DNA of 37,855 nucleotides from JAAAPF01 sp964481035 (lineage in GTDB: Bacteria; Pseudomonadota; Alphaproteobacteria; Geminicoccales; Geminicoccaceae), in contig CAYZSE010000011.1 in NCBI GenBank assembly GCA_964481035.1, forward strand, positions 1-37,855. The letters run 5' to 3'. Position 1 is the first letter of the stretch, and each line of letters begins with the position of its first letter. The notes beneath the pieces were generated by a model. That model ran no database searches and was not told the origin of the DNA. It was given only the letters and a program-made list of their open reading frames with translations. Shown here one piece after another: positions 23,815-31,848 of the stretch. The position numbers and the translations under genes were made by a program.

Positions 23815-24483
23815 TCACACGGCGCGCGCCTGGACGAGCGGGGCGAGCTCACTCATCCGGTCGATGACGAGCTGCGCGCCTGCGGCTTCCAGCTTGGCAC
23901 CGTGCGACGCCTGGTCGGCATGGCCGCCGGCGTAGCCGAAGACGGTCATGCCGGCAGCGCGCCCGCCGCGGACACCGTTGACGCTCGATTCGATGAGCAA
24001 GGTCTGGCGGATGGGCACGCCCATCTCGGCGGCGGCGAGCTGGTAGAGGTCGGCCGCCGGCGGCTCGCGCGTCGCCATCGCCGTGGTGAAGAGATGGGGC
24101 TGGAAGCTGTCCCAGAGACCGGCGACCTCCAGGGCCCGCCGCGCCACGGGCCGCGAAAAGCCGGACAGGGCGGCGAGGGGGCGGCGCAGCCGTCGAAGCG
24201 TGCCGGCGGCGTCCGGCGTCGCCCGCAGCTCCCGCTCGAAAGCACCGATCAGCCGCGCCTCGAGCGCCGCGGTGAAGCCTTCGGGCAACGCTCGGCCGAA
24301 TTCCGCCTCGATGCTGGCCCGCGCGGCGGCGTCGCTGCGGCCGTCGAACCGCGCCGCGAACCGATCGCGCTCGAGGTCGAAGCCGTGCTCGCCGAGCGCC
24401 GCCGTCCAGCAACGCGCCCGGATCGCGGCGCTGCCCACCAGCGTGTCTTCTATGCCCAGCAGAACCAGGGCCGGACCCCGCAT
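23815..24483 (-). CDS. HAD-fold protein lacking catalytic residues (probable pseudoenzyme)
   Basis: The product has 222 residues from the ATG at 24483, with the length, cap domain and motif order of subfamily IA HAD phosphatases. The catalytic residues are missing. Motif I should read D-x-D-G-T/V-L but reads LLGIEDTLVGS, with Gly10 for the nucleophile and Glu12 for the general acid. Motif III G-K-P-x-P-D reads E-P-P-A-A-D, with Pro141 for the lysine. Motif IV E-D-S reads ESS (Ser166 for Asp). Motif II serine (Ser107 in ALSGFS) remains. The frame is otherwise intact with normal codon use, so this looks like a maintained non-catalytic protein rather than decay. Its end is convergent with the 23251 gene. 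Its binding partner is unknown. Confidence 0.75.
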   Translation of the reverse strand: MRGPALVLLGIEDTLVGSAAIRARCWTAALGEHGFDLERDRFAARFDGRSDAAARASIEAEFGRALPEGFTAALEARLIGAFERELRATPDAAGTLRRLRRPLAALSGFSRPVARRALEVAGLWDSFQPHLFTTAMATREPPAADLYQLAAAEMGVPIRQTLLIESSVNGVRGGRAAGMTVFGYAGGHADQASHGAKLEAAGAQLVIDRMSELAPLVQARAV

Positions 24484-24545
24484 CGCCGTCGCTCCCAGCC
24501 GTTCGCCCGACAGTAGGTGGCCTTGCGCGCGGCGACCGGATGACC

Positions 24546-26474
24546 TTAGGTCGCGGCCTCGTCGGGCGCGATGCGGGCGAGGATCGAGCCGGCCTGCTCG
24601 CCGGACGCGAGCTCCGCGAGGAACGCGGCGGTCTGCGGCGCCGGCATCGGCCGGGCGAAGAGGTAGCCCTGCGCCTCGTCGCAGGCGTGCCGACGCAGGA
24701 AGTCCAGCTGGGTCCGCCGTTCCACCGACGTCGCGACGGCGGCCCGTCCCATCCGGCGCGCGAGCTCGATGATCGTCTGCACCACCGCCTTGGCGTGGGC
24801 GTCGTCGTCGAGGCGGTGCACGAACGCCCCGGCGATCTTCAGGCGATCGAAGGGTATCCGGCCGAGATGGCTCAGCGATGCGTAGCCGGTGCCGAAGCCG
24901 TCGATGGCGATGGCGACGCCTTCGTCGTGGAGCTGGCGGAGGTGCGCGAGGACGGCGTCGGCGTTGCGGCCGAACATGGCATCTTCGCTGATCTCGATGC
25001 CGATGCGGCTGCGGTTGCGCCGAAGCCGCGCGTTGAGATCGACGAGGGCTCCGAAGACGTCCTCGCGCACGAGCCCGTTGGCCGACAGGTTGACGCTCAC
25101 GCGAACCGGCGGCACCCGCGCCGCCGTCCAGCCCATCACGCAACGCTCGGTCTCGTCGAGCAGCCAATGGGTGAGCGGGGTCAACAGGCCGGCTCCTTCG
25201 GCCAGGGGGATGAACAGCTCGGGTGGCACGTCGCCGCGGCGCTGCGAGGGCCAGCGGGTCAGCGCTTCGAGACCGACGACGCGACCCGTGGCGAGCTCAA
25301 CCTGAGGTTGGAAGACGAGGGTCAGCCCGTCGCGGGCGAGCGCGTGCTCCAGCTCGCGCACGATCTGCTGGCGTCGCGCGTCACGATCGCGCAGCTTCGC
25401 GTTGTACGAACGGACCGCCATCCCGCCGCTCTGTTTGGCCTCGTACATTGCCGCGTCGGCGGCGCTCAACAGCGCGTGCGGCAGGCTGCCGTCCTCGGGG
25501 AACAGGGCGGTGCCGAGGCTCGCCCGGAAGCGGAGCTCGTGGCTGCCGTAGCGCACGGGATCGGCGAGCCGCCGCTTGAGCCGGTCGGCGATGGCCGCGA
25601 CCAGCGGCGCGTCGGTGGCGCCGGCGACGACCAGCACGAACTCGTCGCCGCCGAGGCGGGCGGCGACGTCGCCGGGACGCAGGTCGCGCTTCAGCCGCTG
25701 TGCGACCGCCTTCAGCACCTCGTCGCCGGCGGCGTGCCCGTAGACGTCGTTGAGCGGCTTGAAGCCGTCGAGATCGATCAGGATCAGCCCGAAGGATCCG
25801 GCGGCGCTCGACGTCAGCTCCGCGAGGTGCTCCTCCAGCCCGCGGCGATTGGCGAGACCGGTGAGATCGTCGTGGTGGGCGAGGTAGGCGATTTCCGCGC
25901 CGGCGCGTTGGGCCGCCGTCTCCGCCTGTCGCACGCGCTTGAGCGACGGCACTGCCAGGATGGCCGCCTCGATCAACAGCAGGGCGAAGGCCAGCACGGT
26001 CAGGGCACGGTGTCGCCGCAGCGTCCGCTCTCGCTCGGCAGACCATGCGCCGCGTAGCGCCGCAGCGATGCTTTCGAGCGTTGCGTGGACGCCTTCGACG
26101 GATCCCGGCGGGACGACACCCTGCGGGGCGGCCGTGAGAAGGTCGTCGATCTCGCCTACGAGCCCGGCGACCGTCGCCGTCCCGAGATGGTCGGAGAGGT
26201 CGCGCGCGCGATCGGCGATGTCGCGCCAGGCCGCGCGCACGGTCTCGGCTCGTCCGGCGCTGTCGCTGTCGGCGGCCGCGCGGAAGCTGGTCTCGAAGCG
26301 CTGACGGCTGACCTCGAAGGCCCGCATCCGCGCGTCCAAGGCGAGGTCGGCGTCGACGGCGCGTTCGCCCAGCATGAACATGCCCAAGGTCACGACGATC
26401 AGCGCCAAGACGATGGCGACGGGCAGGCCGACCGACGGGGGTGACGGAGGGGGCATGGGCGAGGGGTGGTCCAC
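24546..26474 (-). CDS. GGDEF-EAL protein with intact cyclase site and degenerate EAL site
   Basis: The product has 642 residues. Membrane helices at about 15-35 and 157-176 enclose a periplasmic helical sensor of about 120 residues. The GGDEF domain has the signature at 275-279 and an inhibitory RxxD site at 266-269, so diguanylate cyclase activity is likely. The EAL domain keeps Glu403 (EAL), Asn462, Glu494, Asp524, Lys546 and Gln602. However, the DDFGTG motif reads D-G-F-G-T-G (Gly525), and the AEGVE motif reads A-T-S-V-E (Thr582 for the metal-binding glutamate). Phosphodiesterase activity is therefore doubtful; this half may only bind c-di-GMP. Starts at codon 1 or codon 7 (Met) are both possible. 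Confidence 0.92.
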   Translation of the reverse strand: MDHPSPMPPPSPPSVGLPVAIVLALIVVTLGMFMLGERAVDADLALDARMRAFEVSRQRFETSFRAAADSDSAGRAETVRAAWRDIADRARDLSDHLGTATVAGLVGEIDDLLTAAPQGVVPPGSVEGVHATLESIAAALRGAWSAERERTLRRHRALTVLAFALLLIEAAILAVPSLKRVRQAETAAQRAGAEIAYLAHHDDLTGLANRRGLEEHLAELTSSAAGSFGLILIDLDGFKPLNDVYGHAAGDEVLKAVAQRLKRDLRPGDVAARLGGDEFVLVVAGATDAPLVAAIADRLKRRLADPVRYGSHELRFRASLGTALFPEDGSLPHALLSAADAAMYEAKQSGGMAVRSYNAKLRDRDARRQQIVRELEHALARDGLTLVFQPQVELATGRVVGLEALTRWPSQRRGDVPPELFIPLAEGAGLLTPLTHWLLDETERCVMGWTAARVPPVRVSVNLSANGLVREDVFGALVDLNARLRRNRSRIGIEISEDAMFGRNADAVLAHLRQLHDEGVAIAIDGFGTGYASLSHLGRIPFDRLKIAGAFVHRLDDDAHAKAVVQTIIELARRMGRAAVATSVERRTQLDFLRRHACDEAQGYLFARPMPAPQTAAFLAELASGEQAGSILARIAPDEAAT

Positions 26475-26565
26475 GAACGGGCTTCAGATGGGCGCTCGCC
26501 TCAGCTATGCCCCATGCCGGTAAACAAACACCTAACCACGCCGTGCGGCGCAGGCGCTCGGGCTC

Positions 26566-27171
26566 ATGACCCTCACCGCGCATCTCCTCTACGCCTCAGC
26601 CTGGCTCAGCTTCGGCCTCGGCCACTCGCTGCTCGCCGGTCGTCGCGGGCGCGCTCTCATGGCGCCCCTGGTCGGTCGGCGGCATCGCTTGGCCTACAAC
26701 GTCGTGGCGGTGCTGCACCTCGCGACGATCTTGGCGCTCGGGCGGATGGTGCTTGCGCCCGATCCCGTGCCCTTCGACCGCCCTGTCTGGCTCATGGCGC
26801 TGCAGGCGGCGGCGGTGCTCGCGGCGGTTCTCCTGTTCGTCGCCGGCGGTCGCCGCTACGACCTGGCGCGCTTGTCCGGGATGCGGGTGGAAAACGCGGG
26901 TGCGCCGGTGGAGCCGCTCGTCACCGACGGCATCCACGCCCACCTGCGCCATCCGCTCTACGCGGCAGGCTATCTCTTGCTGTTCGGGCTCGTCAGCGAC
27001 GAGCTGGCCCTCGCGACGGCCGTTTGGGCCGCGCTCTACCTCGCGGTCGGCACGGCCATCGAGGAGCGACGCCTCGAAGGCATCTACGGTGACGCCTACC
27101 GTGCCTACCGGCGGCGCGTGCCGGCGTTGATCCCGCGGCTCAGCCGCTCTCCGCCCTGGGACGGTCGGTGA
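26566..27171 (+). CDS. NnrU / isoprenylcysteine methyltransferase-like membrane protein
   Basis: The product has 201 residues with about five membrane segments. The opening segment (ASAWLSFGLGHSLLA) and GRRHRLAYNVVAVLHLATI are typical of NnrU-like proteins. The C-terminal half has the ICMT/PEMT signature: GIHAHLRHPLYAAGYLLLFG, then AIEERRLEGIYGDAYRAYRRRVPALIP. In related enzymes the RHP and E-E-R-x-L elements bind S-adenosylmethionine. The substrate is unknown, and no nitrite or nitric-oxide genes are near. Its last 32 bp overlap the convergent tsaE. It is divergent from the GGDEF-EAL gene. Confidence 0.8.
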   Translation: MTLTAHLLYASAWLSFGLGHSLLAGRRGRALMAPLVGRRHRLAYNVVAVLHLATILALGRMVLAPDPVPFDRPVWLMALQAAAVLAAVLLFVAGGRRYDLARLSGMRVENAGAPVEPLVTDGIHAHLRHPLYAAGYLLLFGLVSDELALATAVWAALYLAVGTAIEERRLEGIYGDAYRAYRRRVPALIPRLSRSPPWDGR

Positions 27172-27622
27172 CGAGCGCGTCGATCCGCGCGCGCCAGGCG
27201 GCGGTGCCGGTGAATGTCGCGCGGCGACCGGTGGTCTTCGGCGGCCAGTCGAGGCGGATCGTGAGCCGCTCAGCGAACGCCGCCGGCGGCAGGCGCTCGG
27301 GCCACTCGATGAGCAGAGCGCCCTGATCGAGCGCCTCTTCGAGGCCGAGCTCGGCGACGTCGCCCGGGCGCTCCAGCCGGTAGAGGTCGACGTGCCAGAC
27401 CTCGAGATCCACGAAGCCGTAGGTCTGGACGAGGGTGAAGGTCGGGCTCGGCACCTCGATCGCGCCGCCGGCCAACCGCTGCAGGCAAGCGCGCGCCAGT
27501 GTCGACTTGCCGGCGCCGAGGTCACCCGCGAGCAGCACGACGTCGCCGATTTTCAGGCGCTCGGCGAGACGGGCGCCGAGCCGGCACGTGGCGGCGTCGT
27601 CCCCCAGGGACAACGTCGCCAC
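27140..27622 (-). CDS. tsaE: tRNA threonylcarbamoyladenosine biosynthesis ATPase TsaE
   Basis: The product has 160 residues, full length. TsaE is the P-loop ATPase that drives TsaBD in making t6A37 of tRNAs. Visible are the Walker A loop LLAGDLGAGKSTLARA, the family motif VPSPTFTLVQTY, the HVDLYRLE segment and LIEWPERLP (Walker-B-like). It starts 10 bp after the ahcY stop, so the two are probably co-transcribed. I recall alphaproteobacterial relatives with tsaE followed by amgK-murU-type genes; here it ends against a convergent gene instead. Confidence 0.93.
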   Translation of the reverse strand: MATLSLGDDAATCRLGARLAERLKIGDVVLLAGDLGAGKSTLARACLQRLAGGAIEVPSPTFTLVQTYGFVDLEVWHVDLYRLERPGDVAELGLEEALDQGALLIEWPERLPPAAFAERLTIRLDWPPKTTGRRATFTGTAAWRARIDALVTDRPRAESG

Positions 27623-27632
27623 GGCGGGCCGC

Positions 27633-28928
27633 CTAGTAGCGATAGGCGTCGGACTTGAAGGGTCCGACCGTCGGCACCCCGATGTATTTGGCCTGGTCGT
27701 CGTTGAGCTTGGTGAGCTTGACGCCGAGCTTCTCGAGGTGCAGGCCCGCGACCTTCTCGTCGAGGTGCTTGGGGAGCACGTAGACCTTCTTCTCGTAGCG
27801 CTCGGGATGGTTCCACAGGTCGATCTGCGCCAGCACCTGGTTGGTGAAGCTGGCGCTCATGACGAAGCTGGGATGCCCGGTGGCGCAGCCGAGGTTCACC
27901 AGCCGGCCCTTGGCGAGCACGATGATGCGCTTGCCGTCCGGAAACTCGACCTCGTCGACCTGCGGCTTGATCTCTGTCCACTTGTAGTTGTTGAGATCGG
28001 CGATCCGGATCTCGTTGTCGAAGTGCCCGATATTGCAGACGAGCGCGCCGTCCTTCATCGCCCGCATGTGGTCGAGGGTGATGATGTCCTTGTTGCCGGT
28101 GGCGGTGACGAAGATGTCGGCGACGGGCGCGGCGTCCTCCATGGTCACCACCTCGTAGCCCTCCATGGCCGCCTGCAGCGCGCAGATCGGGTCGATCTCG
28201 GTGACCATCACCCGTGCTCCCTGCGAGCGCAGGCTCTCGGCCGAGCCCTTGCCGACGTCGCCATAGCCGGCGACCACGGCGGTCTTGCCGGCCAGCATGA
28301 TCCCCGTCGCCCGCTTGAGGCCGTCGACCAGGCTCTCGCGGCAGCCGTAGAGGTTGTCGAACTTGGACTTGGTGACGCTGTCGTTGACGTTGATCGCCGG
28401 GGACATGAGGGTGCCGGCGCGCTCCATCTCGTAGAGCCGGAGCACGCCCGTCGTCGTCTCCTCCGAGATGCCGCGGACGTCGGCCATCAGGCCCTTGTAC
28501 TCCTGGTGCATCATGAGCGTCAGGTCACCACCGTCGTCGAGGAGCATGTTGGGCCGCCAGCTGGCATGACCCTCGATCGTCTGGCGGATGCACCAGTCGT
28601 ACTCCTCCTCGGTCTCCCCCTTCCACGCGAATACCGGAACGCCGAGGTCGGCGACGGCGGCGGCGGCGTGGTCCTGGGTCGAGAAGATGTTGCAGGACGA
28701 CCAGCGGACCGAGGCGCCGAGATGGGCGAGCGTCTTGATGAGGACGGCCGTCTCGATCGTCATGTGCAGGCAGCCGGCGATACGGGCGCCGGCGAGCGGC
28801 TGGGCATGGCCATACTCCTCACGGAGCGCCATCAGGCCCGGCATCTCGCGTTCGGCCAGCTCGATCTCCTTGTGACCCCAGCCCGCGAGCGAGATGTCCT
28901 TGACCTTGTAGTCTCCGTCCATCGTCAT
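27633..28928 (-). CDS. ahcY: adenosylhomocysteinase
   Basis: The product has 431 residues, full length for the bacterial type. It hydrolyses S-adenosylhomocysteine to adenosine and homocysteine with bound NAD+. Clear motifs are ARIAGCLHMTIETAVLI, WSSCNIFSTQDHAAAA, INVNDSVTKSKFDNLYGCRE (catalytic Asp and Lys), the NAD loop AVVAGYGDVGKGSAESL, NIGHFDNEI, and the C-terminal PFKSDAYRY. The position after HPr/EIIA is typical of alphaproteobacteria. I looked for a SAH or SAM riboswitch in the 83 bp upstream and saw none. Confidence 0.98.
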   Translation of the reverse strand: MTMDGDYKVKDISLAGWGHKEIELAEREMPGLMALREEYGHAQPLAGARIAGCLHMTIETAVLIKTLAHLGASVRWSSCNIFSTQDHAAAAVADLGVPVFAWKGETEEEYDWCIRQTIEGHASWRPNMLLDDGGDLTLMMHQEYKGLMADVRGISEETTTGVLRLYEMERAGTLMSPAINVNDSVTKSKFDNLYGCRESLVDGLKRATGIMLAGKTAVVAGYGDVGKGSAESLRSQGARVMVTEIDPICALQAAMEGYEVVTMEDAAPVADIFVTATGNKDIITLDHMRAMKDGALVCNIGHFDNEIRIADLNNYKWTEIKPQVDEVEFPDGKRIIVLAKGRLVNLGCATGHPSFVMSASFTNQVLAQIDLWNHPERYEKKVYVLPKHLDEKVAGLHLEKLGVKLTKLNDDQAKYIGVPTVGPFKSDAYRY

Positions 28929-29011
28929 CAGGCATCACCTTGCTGTTCATGGAAATGGCCCGCCGGGGCCGGCTCGGGTCCGCTTAAGCGAAGCGTGAGG
29001 TCAGTCAACCC

Positions 29012-29278
29012 TCACTCGTGAAACTGGTCTTGGACCAGCGCACCCAGCGCCGCCACGGCGGCTTCCGCCTCCGGCCCGTGCGCTTCGATATGCAACTCTG
29101 AGCCCGGTCCGGCCACCAGCATCATCAGATCCATGATCGAGGTGCCGTCGACCTTCAGCTCCGCCTTGCGCACCAGCACCTCGGCGTCGAAGCCCTGGGC
29201 GGTCTTGGCGAACAGTGCGGCGGCGCGGGCGTGCAGGCCCCGCGCGTTGCGCACCGTCACCACGCAGCCGTGGTTCAT
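29012..29278 (-). CDS. ptsH: phosphocarrier protein HPr
   Basis: The product has 88 residues. The phosphorylated histidine is His16 in NARGLHARAAALF. The regulatory serine is Ser47 in VDGTSIMDLMML, the site HPr kinase would modify. Its ATG overlaps the stop of the EIIA gene (ATGA at 29275-29278). HPr passes phosphate from EI-Ntr to EIIA proteins in a regulatory PTS. No hprK or EI gene is in the window, so the kinase must be elsewhere or absent. Confidence 0.95.
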   Translation of the reverse strand: MNHGCVVTVRNARGLHARAAALFAKTAQGFDAEVLVRKAELKVDGTSIMDLMMLVAGPGSELHIEAHGPEAEAAVAALGALVQDQFHE

Positions 29279-29679
29279 CCGCCGACGTCGAGCAAGGCGC
29301 TCGCGACGGCGATGTACCTTCGCCCGGCGTCCTGGGCCTCGCGCACCGCATCGCCCACGCTGCTCTCGCCACGCACCTCGGCGAGCTTGATGAGCATCGG
29401 CACGTTCATGCCGGCGATGACCTCCACCTGGCCGCGATGCATCGCCGAGATGGCGAGGTTGGAGGGCGTGCCCCCGAACATGTCGGTCACCAGGATCACG
29501 CCTTGGCCGGTGTTGACCTCGGCGGCGGCGGCCACGATGTCGTCGCGGCGCTGCTCCATGTCGTCGTCGGGGCCGATGCACACCGTGCGGATCTGGACCT
29601 GCGGGCCGACCACGTGCTCCATCGCCGCGAGAAACTCGAGGGCGAGCTGGCCGTGCGTGACGAGCACGAGACCGATCAA
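29275..29679 (-). CDS. PTS EIIA component, mannose family
   Basis: The product has 134 residues from a TTG at 29679 whose TTGA overlaps the rapZ stop. The phosphorylated His9 lies in GLVLVTHGQLALEF. VILVTDMFGGTPSNLAI is the second family signature. There is no fused IIB domain and no IIC/IID permease nearby, so this is the stand-alone regulatory EIIA found in alphaproteobacteria rather than a sugar transporter part. Confidence 0.93.
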   Translation of the reverse strand: MIGLVLVTHGQLALEFLAAMEHVVGPQVQIRTVCIGPDDDMEQRRDDIVAAAAEVNTGQGVILVTDMFGGTPSNLAISAMHRGQVEVIAGMNVPMLIKLAEVRGESSVGDAVREAQDAGRRYIAVASALLDVGG

Positions 29680-30557
29680 GCGATCTGCCCCGCGGCGGCG
29701 ATCTCGCGCAGGACGGCCTGCTCGCGGTGGCGAAGCGTCGCCTTGAAGCCGCGCTCGGCGAGCCAGCCCGCCGCGAGCTCGGCGACGAACACGGAGCGGT
29801 GCTTGCCGCCGGTACAGCCGAACGCGACCGTCAAGTAGCTCTTGCCCTCGTCGCGATAGGCCGGGACCAGAAGCTCGAGAAGGGCGGACAGCCGTTGGAT
29901 GAACTCCGGGAACCGGCTGTCCTCGCGGATGAAGCTCTGCACGCCCGGATCCATCCCCGTGAGCGGTTGCAGCGACGGCTCCCAGTGCGGGTTGTTGAGG
30001 AAACGGACATCGAAGACGAGATCCGCCTCACGCGGGATGCCATGCCGATAGGCGAAAGAGACGACCTCGATCGCGAGATTGTCAAGCCGGCCACCGGCGT
30101 AGCGCGCCACCACCGCCCGGCGCAACTCCTGCGCGGTCAAGCTCGTCGTGTCCAAGAGCTCGTCGGCGGCCTCGCGGATGCCCGCCATCATCGTCCGCTC
30201 GGCGTGGATCGCCTCCACGACCGGCCGGTCGGCCATCGGATGTCGGCGCCGGGTCTCCGTGAAGCGCTGCACGAGGATCTCGTCGTCACATTCGAGGTAG
30301 ACCAACGACACCTGTCCCGGATGGGCGTGCCGCAGGTGGGCGAGCAGGTGGAGAAGGCGATCCGGCGCGAATTGCCGCGAGCGCGTGTCGATACCGACGG
30401 CCAGCGGAGCGCCGACGCTGTCGCGGGCGTCGGCAATGGTGGGCAGCAGCGACAGGGGCAGGTTGTCCACCGCCTCGAAGCCGGCGTCCTCCAACGCGCG
30501 AAGCGCCGTGGTCCGGCCGGCCCCGGCCATGCCCGTAACGACGATCAGATCGGCCAT
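29676..30557 (-). CDS. rapZ: RapZ-family nucleotide-binding protein
   Basis: The product has 293 residues from the ATG at 30557, chosen because GGAG sits at a good distance and the protein then opens MADLIVVTGMAGAGRTTALR. In-frame upstream codons exist but are not conserved. RapZ proteins are P-loop proteins that bind RNA or GlcN6P and control amino-sugar metabolism in E. coli. Other landmarks are FEAVDNLPLSLLP, YLECDDEILVQRF, FVFAYRHG-type SFAYRHGIP, DVRFLNNPHW and the C-terminal FGCTGGKHRSVFVA. The Walker A lysine is Arg (GAGRTT), a change I also recall in other family members. It is coupled to the EIIA gene. Confidence 0.93.
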   Translation of the reverse strand: MADLIVVTGMAGAGRTTALRALEDAGFEAVDNLPLSLLPTIADARDSVGAPLAVGIDTRSRQFAPDRLLHLLAHLRHAHPGQVSLVYLECDDEILVQRFTETRRRHPMADRPVVEAIHAERTMMAGIREAADELLDTTSLTAQELRRAVVARYAGGRLDNLAIEVVSFAYRHGIPREADLVFDVRFLNNPHWEPSLQPLTGMDPGVQSFIREDSRFPEFIQRLSALLELLVPAYRDEGKSYLTVAFGCTGGKHRSVFVAELAAGWLAERGFKATLRHREQAVLREIAAAGQIA

Positions 30558-30648
30558 CCACGCTCCCGCCCCCATATGCTTCACATAAGCCGTCGCACGC
30601 CGACTGTCAGCGGGTGGCGACACCGGCCGCGGTGCATCGTCGCAGGGA

Positions 30649-31134
30649 TCAGGCGGCGGCGAAGCGGTCGTCGTCGCCGGTCAGGATGCGCCAAGCGGCC
30701 GCCTTGTCGTCGCTCTCGCGCAGGCGGCGGCGAACGGCCTCGTCGCGCAGCCGGCGGGCGACCTTGGCAAGCGTCTTGAGGTGCAACGTCTCGGCGCCGG
30801 CCGGCACGAGGAGGACGAAGACGAGATCGACCGGCGCGTCGTCGAGGGCGTCGAACGCGATCGGATCGTGCAGGACCCAGAAGAGCGCGTGCAGATCGAC
30901 GAGGCCTGCGAGCCGAGCGTGCGGCAGCGCCACCCCCCGACCGACCCCGGTCGAGCCGAGCTGCTCGCGCTCCTTCAGCGCCGCGAGCACCTCGGGCGCG
31001 TCGAGCCGGGTCGCCGCGGCGGCGGCTTGCGCGATCTCCGACAGGAGTTGCCGCTTGCTCGACACCCGCACACCGAGCCGCACTTCCTCGGGGGAGAGAA
31101 CGTCGACGAGTGCCGGCATGACGATCCCATGCAT
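30649..31134 (-). CDS. ptsN: nitrogen-regulatory EIIA (PtsN)
   Basis: The product has 161 residues of the fructose/mannitol EIIA family. The phosphorylated His72 is in GVALPHARLAGL, preceded by REQLGSTGVGRG. PtsN is the output protein of the nitrogen PTS, controlling potassium transport and other processes by its phosphorylation state. The methionine at codon 6 (31119, MPALVDVLSPE) has a GGGA upstream and is a plausible alternative start. RapZ follows at 91 bp. Confidence 0.93.
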   Translation of the reverse strand: MHGIVMPALVDVLSPEEVRLGVRVSSKRQLLSEIAQAAAAATRLDAPEVLAALKEREQLGSTGVGRGVALPHARLAGLVDLHALFWVLHDPIAFDALDDAPVDLVFVLLVPAGAETLHLKTLAKVARRLRDEAVRRRLRESDDKAAAWRILTGDDDRFAAA

Positions 31135-31170
31135 GGCTGGTGACAGCGACGGCCCCCTCGTCGCCCGCGA

Positions 31171-31818
31171 TCAAGCCGAGGCGAGCAGGGTGGCCAGCTC
31201 GGGCGCCGTGCGAAGACCCGCAGCGGTGGTGAACCGCACCGCCCGCAAACCCGAAGCGCGGCCCGCCGCCACGTTGTCGGGTTGGTCGTCGATGAAGACG
31301 ACCGCGGCGGGTTCTACGCCGATCCGCTCGATCAGCAAGCGGAAAATCCGCGGGTCGGGCTTCTTCATGCCGACCTCCCCGGAGACCAGGATGTCCCGGA
31401 AGTGGCCGAGCCAAGCGAACCGGTCGCGGGCGACGTGGAAGGTCTCGGCCGACCAGTTGGTCAGCGCGAAGAGCGGCACGCGACGCTCGGCGAGCGCTTC
31501 GAGGACGCGCACCGTCTCCGGGATGTCGCCGGCGATCATCTCGGGCCACCGCTCGGCGTAGGCCTCGATGAGCGCCGCCCGGTCGGGATGCCGGCCCTTG
31601 GCCTCGGCGACCGCTTCGGCCCAGCCGCGACCGGCGTCCTGCTCGGCGTTCCACGCGGGCGAGCAGACCTCGGCGAGGAACCACTCCATCTCCGCCTCGT
31701 CGGCGATGAGCTTGCGGTAGAGGTGGCGTGGGTTCCAATCGATGAGGACGCCGCCCAGGTCGAACGCGACGGCGCGCACCGGCGGGCGATCGGCGTTGTC
31801 CAGCTCCACGTCGTCCAT
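31171..31818 (-). CDS. HAD-superfamily hydrolase, subfamily IA
   Basis: The product has 215 residues. The nucleophile lies in VAFDLGGVLIDWNP. Motif II serine region is LFALTNWSAETF, motif III VGMKKPDPRIF (lysine present), and motif IV VVFIDDQPDNV. The D-L-G-G form, without a second Asp, is normal for the YihX-type branch of sugar-phosphate phosphatases. The substrate is unknown. It lies 36 bp upstream of ptsN and 30 bp downstream of the methyltransferase gene on the same strand. Confidence 0.88.
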   Translation of the reverse strand: MDDVELDNADRPPVRAVAFDLGGVLIDWNPRHLYRKLIADEAEMEWFLAEVCSPAWNAEQDAGRGWAEAVAEAKGRHPDRAALIEAYAERWPEMIAGDIPETVRVLEALAERRVPLFALTNWSAETFHVARDRFAWLGHFRDILVSGEVGMKKPDPRIFRLLIERIGVEPAAVVFIDDQPDNVAAGRASGLRAVRFTTAAGLRTAPELATLLASA

Positions 31819-31848
31819 GGGATCCTCTCTTGGCCACGCCAGCGAGCG

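Noticed and set aside
28929..29011. Possible SAH or SAM riboswitch upstream of ahcY
   Set aside because: The 83 bp lack the conserved core of the SAH or SAM-II elements. There is only a short GCTTAAGC palindrome.
29676..30557. RapZ Walker A with Arg instead of Lys (GAGRTT)
   Set aside because: I recall GAGRST forms in many RapZ relatives, so this is probably ordinary variation.
31171..31818. Second HAD protein as another pseudoenzyme because motif I is DLGG rather than DxDG
   Set aside because: Nucleophile, lysine and motif IV acids are all present, and DLGG is normal in the YihX-type branch.
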